DNA of 64,000 nt from Antennarius striatus (Eukaryota; Chordata; Actinopteri; Lophiiformes; Antennariidae): the NCBI RefSeq assembly GCF_040054535.1, contig NC_090781.1:9427982-9491981 (forward strand), given 5' to 3'. How positions within the stretch are numbered: position 1 is the stretch's first letter; each line of letters starts with the position of its first letter. The notes under the pieces were generated by a model. It had not been told where the DNA came from. It did no database searches and saw only the letters and a program-made list of their open reading frames with translations. Made by a program: the position numbers and the translations under genes. This document shows, one piece after another, positions 60,301 to 64,000 of the stretch.

Positions 60301-61633
60301 ATTTATTGTGTCCGTCAACATATAATATTTTGTGGCACAATGTGTCACATTACTGCCATACTTGATGATAAAAAAAACAGCTTAATCTTTTTCAGAAACA
60401 AAACAAATCAAAAAATCAATTATTCAATTCTGATTACAGAACACTCACGGCAGAGCTGAAAGCCATTGTTTGCTCTACAGGTGCCAGTCTCTGTATGCAG
60501 TGCCAGCTGTCTTCCGGGCTACCGAAAAGCTGTCCGTATTTGGGAGCCAGTTTGCTGCTTTGACTGTCTACCATGTGACTCTGGAAAGATTAGCAATGAG
60601 ACAAGTGAGTTGAAAAACAACAAACTCAACAACATCAACAACAACAACAATAATAGTAATAATAATAGTAATAATAATATGCAGTATTTCGTTATTGACA
60701 TAGCTACTGTTTTTCACCATCTTTCTTGTAGATTCAGCAGAATGCACATTTTGTTCAAAGGACTTTTGGTCAAACAGTGATAGGACAGCTTGCATCCCCA
60801 AGAAGGTGGAGTTCTTGGCCTATGATTCCTTAGGTAAAGCCCTGACAGTGACTTCTGTATTTGGTGCTTGCTCCACTATAATCATCTTTGCAGTTTTTCT
60901 CATTCATCGAAGCACAGCCATCATCCGTGTGAATAACTCTGAACTCAGCTTCTTGATTCTATTCTCTCTCACTCTGTGTTTCCTGTGTTGCCTTGTATTC
61001 ATTGGGGAGCCAACTCCATGGTCCTGCATGTTGCGCCACACTGCCTTCAGCATCACATTTTCACTGTGCCTCTCCTGCATCCTGGCTAAAACTCTTGTGG
61101 TGTTGGCTGCTTTCACTTCCACCAGGCCAGAGAACAACATCATGAAGTGGTTGGGGCCTATGCAGCAGAGGCTCATCATCCTCAGTTGCACTCTGATTCA
61201 GGTGGTTATATGTGCTTCCTGGCTCATCGATGCTCCCCCTATTCCATCACAAAACACACAATATGAACCTTCAACAATAATATTAGAGTGTAGTGTTGGC
61301 TCTCGCCTAGCATTCTGGTGTGTTTTGAGTTATATTGGTCTGAAAACCTCTCTGTGCTTTGTTCTGGCCTTTCTTGCACGTAAGTTACCGGGCAACTTCA
61401 ATGAGGCAAAGTTCATCACTTTCAGTATGCTCATTTTTAGTGCTGTGTGGCTTGCATTTATTCCTGCTTATATCAGTTCCCCTGGAAATTATGCAGATGC
61501 AGTAGAGTCATTTGCCATTTTGGCTTCCAGCTTTGGCTTGTTGTTCTGTCTCTTTGCTCCAAAGTGTTACATTATTTTACTGAAGCCAGAAAAAAATACA
61601 AGACAACATATAATGGGAAAAGAGAAGAAGTAA
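57374..61633 (+). CDS. OlfC/V2R-like class C GPCR with 8 exons and a GC-AG intron (gene 5)
   Basis: Complete receptor gene. Exons: 57374-57615, 58120-58402, 58481-58567, 58718-58909, 59169-59702, 59786-60010, 60481-60604 and 60732-61633. They sum to 2589 nt, 862 residues plus stop. The leader is [18 protein letters not shown]. The ligand-binding domain has [23 protein letters not shown] (Ala where genes 3 and 4 have GSS), [10 protein letters not shown] and [12 protein letters not shown]3G (CCFDCLPC) is at residues 522-562. The 7TM follows, with [18 protein letters not shown] and [16 protein letters not shown]. Its SSPGN differs from the SSPGKFT of its neighbours. The old third exon is cut by two extra introns (58568-58717 and 58910-59168). 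The fourth exon ends AGTGAG|GCAAGC; only this GC donor keeps exon 5 in frame. AATAAA at 61674-61679 is a likely polyadenylation signal. Confidence 0.93.
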
Positions 61634-61779
61634 TGCATCATAAATGAAACAAAAGAAGGAAAAAAAATAATTAAATAAATAAATAAAAATTATATACAGT
61701 ATATATATATATTGATTGAAAGAAAGGCCGGAGAACCTGGTCCTGGAGGACAGCTGACCTCGTGGTCATATATATATAT
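61634..61779. other. 3' flank of gene 5
   Basis: Contains the AATAAA-rich stretch just after the stop and short TA tracts. No gene seen. Confidence 0.6.
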
Positions 61780-62010
61780 GCGGATTTTTGGTTGGCAGTC
61801 ACATGATACAGTACGCACATTTTATTGGCTGATGGCATCCAGAAGTGCGCTCTTTCCGTCAGTCAGCTTTGAACAGTCGATAAGAGTGGGAAAATATAAA
61901 ACAGATTAAGTTAATATTAAATTTTAAATTATTTAAATTATCCTAAATAAAATGATAAACAGATTGCAATCTCAAGTGCAGATGTGTGGTTCCTGAAACG
62001 CATTGAGCAT
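61780..62010 (-). mobile_element. MITE, copy 4
   Basis: Family of 13702-14066, reverse orientation. It shares GCAGTCACATGATACAGTACG and ATTGGCTGATGGCATCCAGA-type sequence. It ends near GGTTCCTGAAACGCATTG. Confidence 0.65.
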
Positions 62011-62015
62011 ATACA

Positions 62016-62017
<2 letters not shown>

Positions 62018-62058
<41 letters not shown>
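62018..62058. repeat. (TA)n microsatellite
   Basis: TA dinucleotide tract beside the MITE. Confidence 0.9.
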
Positions 62059-62066
<8 letters not shown>

Positions 62067-62094
62067 TATATGCATACATATATCTATCTATCCG

Positions 62095-62285
62095 CTGTTC
62101 TTGAGGATTGTTAGCAACGTCATTTTTGCGTATGGCGATCGTGTCATTGGACAGAGGGATAGTTTTTTCCTTTGCAGCACTGGCGTCATCCAACGTGACA
62201 GATACATGTCTACTGCTGCAGGCAGTATCAGCTCCTCTGCTATTGTATGGGGGTTTTTGCACAGAGAAATTTGGTACACCGCCTT
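62095..62285 (-). pseudogene. hAT transposase fragment (ZBED5-like), frameshifted
   Basis: The reverse complement reads NPHTIAEELILPAAVDM in one frame and TLDDASAAKEKTIPLSNDTI in another. These are adjacent blocks of the hAT/ZBED5-type transposase family separated by a frameshift. It is a dead fragment, perhaps of the same family as 49178-49502. Confidence 0.8.
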
Positions 62286-62460
62286 AAACTAAACTAAACT
62301 ATGCATTCTATTAATTCTTTCTTATTATGTGATGTTATAAATGATTTATATACACGTTAACAGTTTGATTTAATGTGAAACGGCAGTTTACAGTAATACA
62401 AGGCTTTCTTATGATATGCTCCAATAAATATTTTACACATTTTTGAAATGGTACCTATTC

Positions 62461-62660
62461 CAATCAACCAATCAAGTTTTATTTATATAGCACTTAATCA
62501 TGGCAACAAACATTCCAAAGCTCTTTAACAGACAGAAAAACCCAATTTAACCCTCCAGAGTAAGAATAAGTGACAGTGGCGAGGAGAAACTCCCTTGTTG
62601 AGGAAGAAACTCCGGGCAGGACCCAGACTCTTTTGGGCGACCATCCGCTTTGACCAGTTG
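62461..62660 (+). repeat. Dispersed repeat R, copy 2
   Basis: Second copy of the unit at 52268-52481 (CAATCAAGTTTTATTTATAT start). It is followed by a G run at about 62660-62671 and a (GA)n tract. Confidence 0.75.
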
Positions 62661-62699
62661 GGGGGGGGGGGGTAAGTAAAATGAAGATAAGGACAGGGT

Positions 62700-62770
<71 letters not shown>
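62700..62770. repeat. (GA)n microsatellite
   Basis: About 70 bp of GA dinucleotide. The Leu-Ser reading frame on the minus strand is an artefact. Confidence 0.95.
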
Positions 62771-62772
<2 letters not shown>

Positions 62773-63285
62773 GCAGATAGGCCAGATGGAGTCAGTGTCT
62801 TTATGGTTGTAGATAGATGATTTGATACAGGCGCTGAATTGGGGACGGGAATGTCAGGATGCATTCACCGACTCCCGACTCTTGGCTTGTCAATACATTT
62901 TTCCCCATCATGTAATTCGTAAATTCAAGGCACAATTGAAGCTGCATGAATGACTGTATGGTGGTACGGAGGAAGAAAGCCAGCAGGACCACAGCTGATG
63001 GATAGATGAGGGGTGATGCTGGTGGGATGGAGGAGCAGGTCCACAGCGGATGGGCGGATGAGGGGAGAACCTGAGACAACTTATGAGAACATACCGCACA
63101 GAGACTAGGAGAGAGAGGTCGGAGAGGAAGAGGAGTAACAGAGAAGGTCAGAGAGAAGTAGGAGGAGGGAGGAGCTCAGTGAGTCTGGATGTTGAGTCTC
63201 CAGCAGTGTAGGTTTATAAGAAAATAACTCAGCAGCCTAAGCTGCCTTAATGGTTAATTTTTTGAAAAATGTTGTAAGTCTAGTC
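62771..63285. other. LINE-associated 3' region, no gene seen
   Basis: Purine-rich, with GGATGGAGGAGCAGGTCCA-type tracts. It probably forms the 3' untranslated part of the minus-strand LINE at 63286-63870 (inference from position only). Confidence 0.4.
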
Positions 63286-63870
63286 CTAATAATGAGAGGT
63301 ATCTGCCTCCTGAACTGAGGAAGGGAGGTGGTTCCACAATAGAGGGGTTTGATAGCTAAAGGCTCTAGCCCCCGTCCTACTTTTGTATATTCTAGGAACC
63401 ACTGGTAGGCCAGTATGTTGAGCGCGTAATGCTCTAGATGGATTATTTGGAACTAAAAGTTCCTTCAAATAGGTCGGTGCCTGGCTGCCACACAAAGTCA
63501 CTGAAGACACTTCAACTAGTCCACAATGCTGCTGCCCGTGTTCTGACAAGGACCAATACCCAAGACCATATTTCTCCTGTGTTGGTTTCTCTGCACTGGC
63601 TTCCTATGGGCGAGGGTATATTTTAAAATACTCCTCATTTAAAAAGCCCTTCAAAGCCAGCCTGAGAAGAGTGAGTTACAGTAATCTAGTCTGGAAGTGA
63701 TGAAAGCGTGGTTTAATTTCACCGCATCATTCAGTTTTAAAATATGACTGATTTTACCAATGTTTCGGAGATGAAAAAAGGTCGTTCTAGAAACCTGTTT
63801 CATGTTTCTCCCAGTGGTCTTGGCCTCAAAAGTGATGCCACCCAAGGCTATTACGTCACTGGGCACTACA
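63286..63870 (-). mobile_element. LINE reverse-transcriptase fragment with internal inversion
   Basis: The outer parts read on the minus strand: 63866-63662 ends HAFITSRLDYCNSLFSGW, and 63480-63286 starts APTYLKELLVPNNPSRALR. Between them, about 63483-63660 reads on the plus strand (SLKTLQLVHNAAARVLTRTN, then SPVLVSLHWLP). In this LINE family these three blocks belong in one continuous protein on one strand, so the middle has been flipped. Confidence 0.8.
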
Positions 63871-64000
63871 TCCCTAACATTTTTGGGCCGAGTGTAACCG
63901 ACCCTGACTGGCCAGTTACATTTATAATGACGGTGAAACTATGACTGTAGATGGCCGAAGAACTGAAGGAGGCGTGGAGCAGATCTGCTGTGTTTTATTT
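63871..64000. other. Window end, unassigned
   Basis: Continues from the LINE fragment. No separate feature recognised before the window ends. Confidence 0.4.

Overview
The window is vertebrate, almost certainly teleost fish. Supporting signs are multi-exon class C GPCR genes of the fish OlfC / V2R-like (calcium-sensing-receptor-like) chemoreceptor type, several non-LTR retrotransposons of fish type (RTE clade including Rex3-like, plus CR1/L2/Rex1-like), Tc1 and hAT DNA transposons, tRNA-derived SINEs and abundant GT, TA and GATA microsatellites. I do not name a species.

Layout. 1-1318: the 3' end of OlfC gene 1 (+). 5205-5425: a decayed OlfC remnant (+) that closely matches gene 4. 6940-11315: OlfC gene 2 (-), complete with 11 exons and 1000 codons. 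12.7-18.7 kb: nested repeats (candidate LTR, SINE, MITEs, a hAT-like composite and a TIR element). 19861-28372: OlfC gene 3 (+), 8 exons, 867 codons, with a 3.9-kb intron loaded with transposons. 28.9-32.3 kb: a second, inverted copy of the hAT-like composite, with a decayed Rex3-like LINE inside. 33463-36395: a near-full-length RTE-clade element (-) with an open 930-codon frame and a 17-bp target duplication. 36586-38113: a Tc1 element with ~200-bp inverted repeats. 39037-42732: OlfC gene 4 (+), canonical 6 exons, 862 codons. 43462-48676: the duplicated 5' flank of an OlfC gene whose body is missing, invaded by Rex3, a SINE and a LINE. 49-56 kb: a graveyard of LINE, hAT and LTR fragments, including a 479-bp solo LTR. 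57374-61633: OlfC gene 5 (+), 8 exons, 862 codons. 62-64 kb: more LINE and hAT fragments, one with an internal micro-inversion.

How the genes work together. The five receptors form a tandem array; genes 1, 3, 4 and 5 lie on the plus strand and gene 2 on the minus strand. Each complete gene encodes a signal peptide, a bilobed amino-acid-type ligand-binding domain, a cysteine-rich NCD3G linker and a seven-transmembrane domain. By family knowledge such receptors sit on microvillous olfactory neurons and respond to amino acids or related ligands. The array shows birth and death: intact paralogues, a pseudogene remnant and an orphaned upstream flank.

The most unusual signal is intron gain. Gene 4 keeps the canonical six-exon structure. 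Genes 2, 3 and 5 carry extra introns at different positions, two of them inside the normally intronless 7TM exon of gene 2. Several are flanked by short direct repeats around AG|GT. Every spliced model sums to a whole number of codons, and the exon 5 (124 nt) and exon 4 (222-228 nt) lengths agree between genes.
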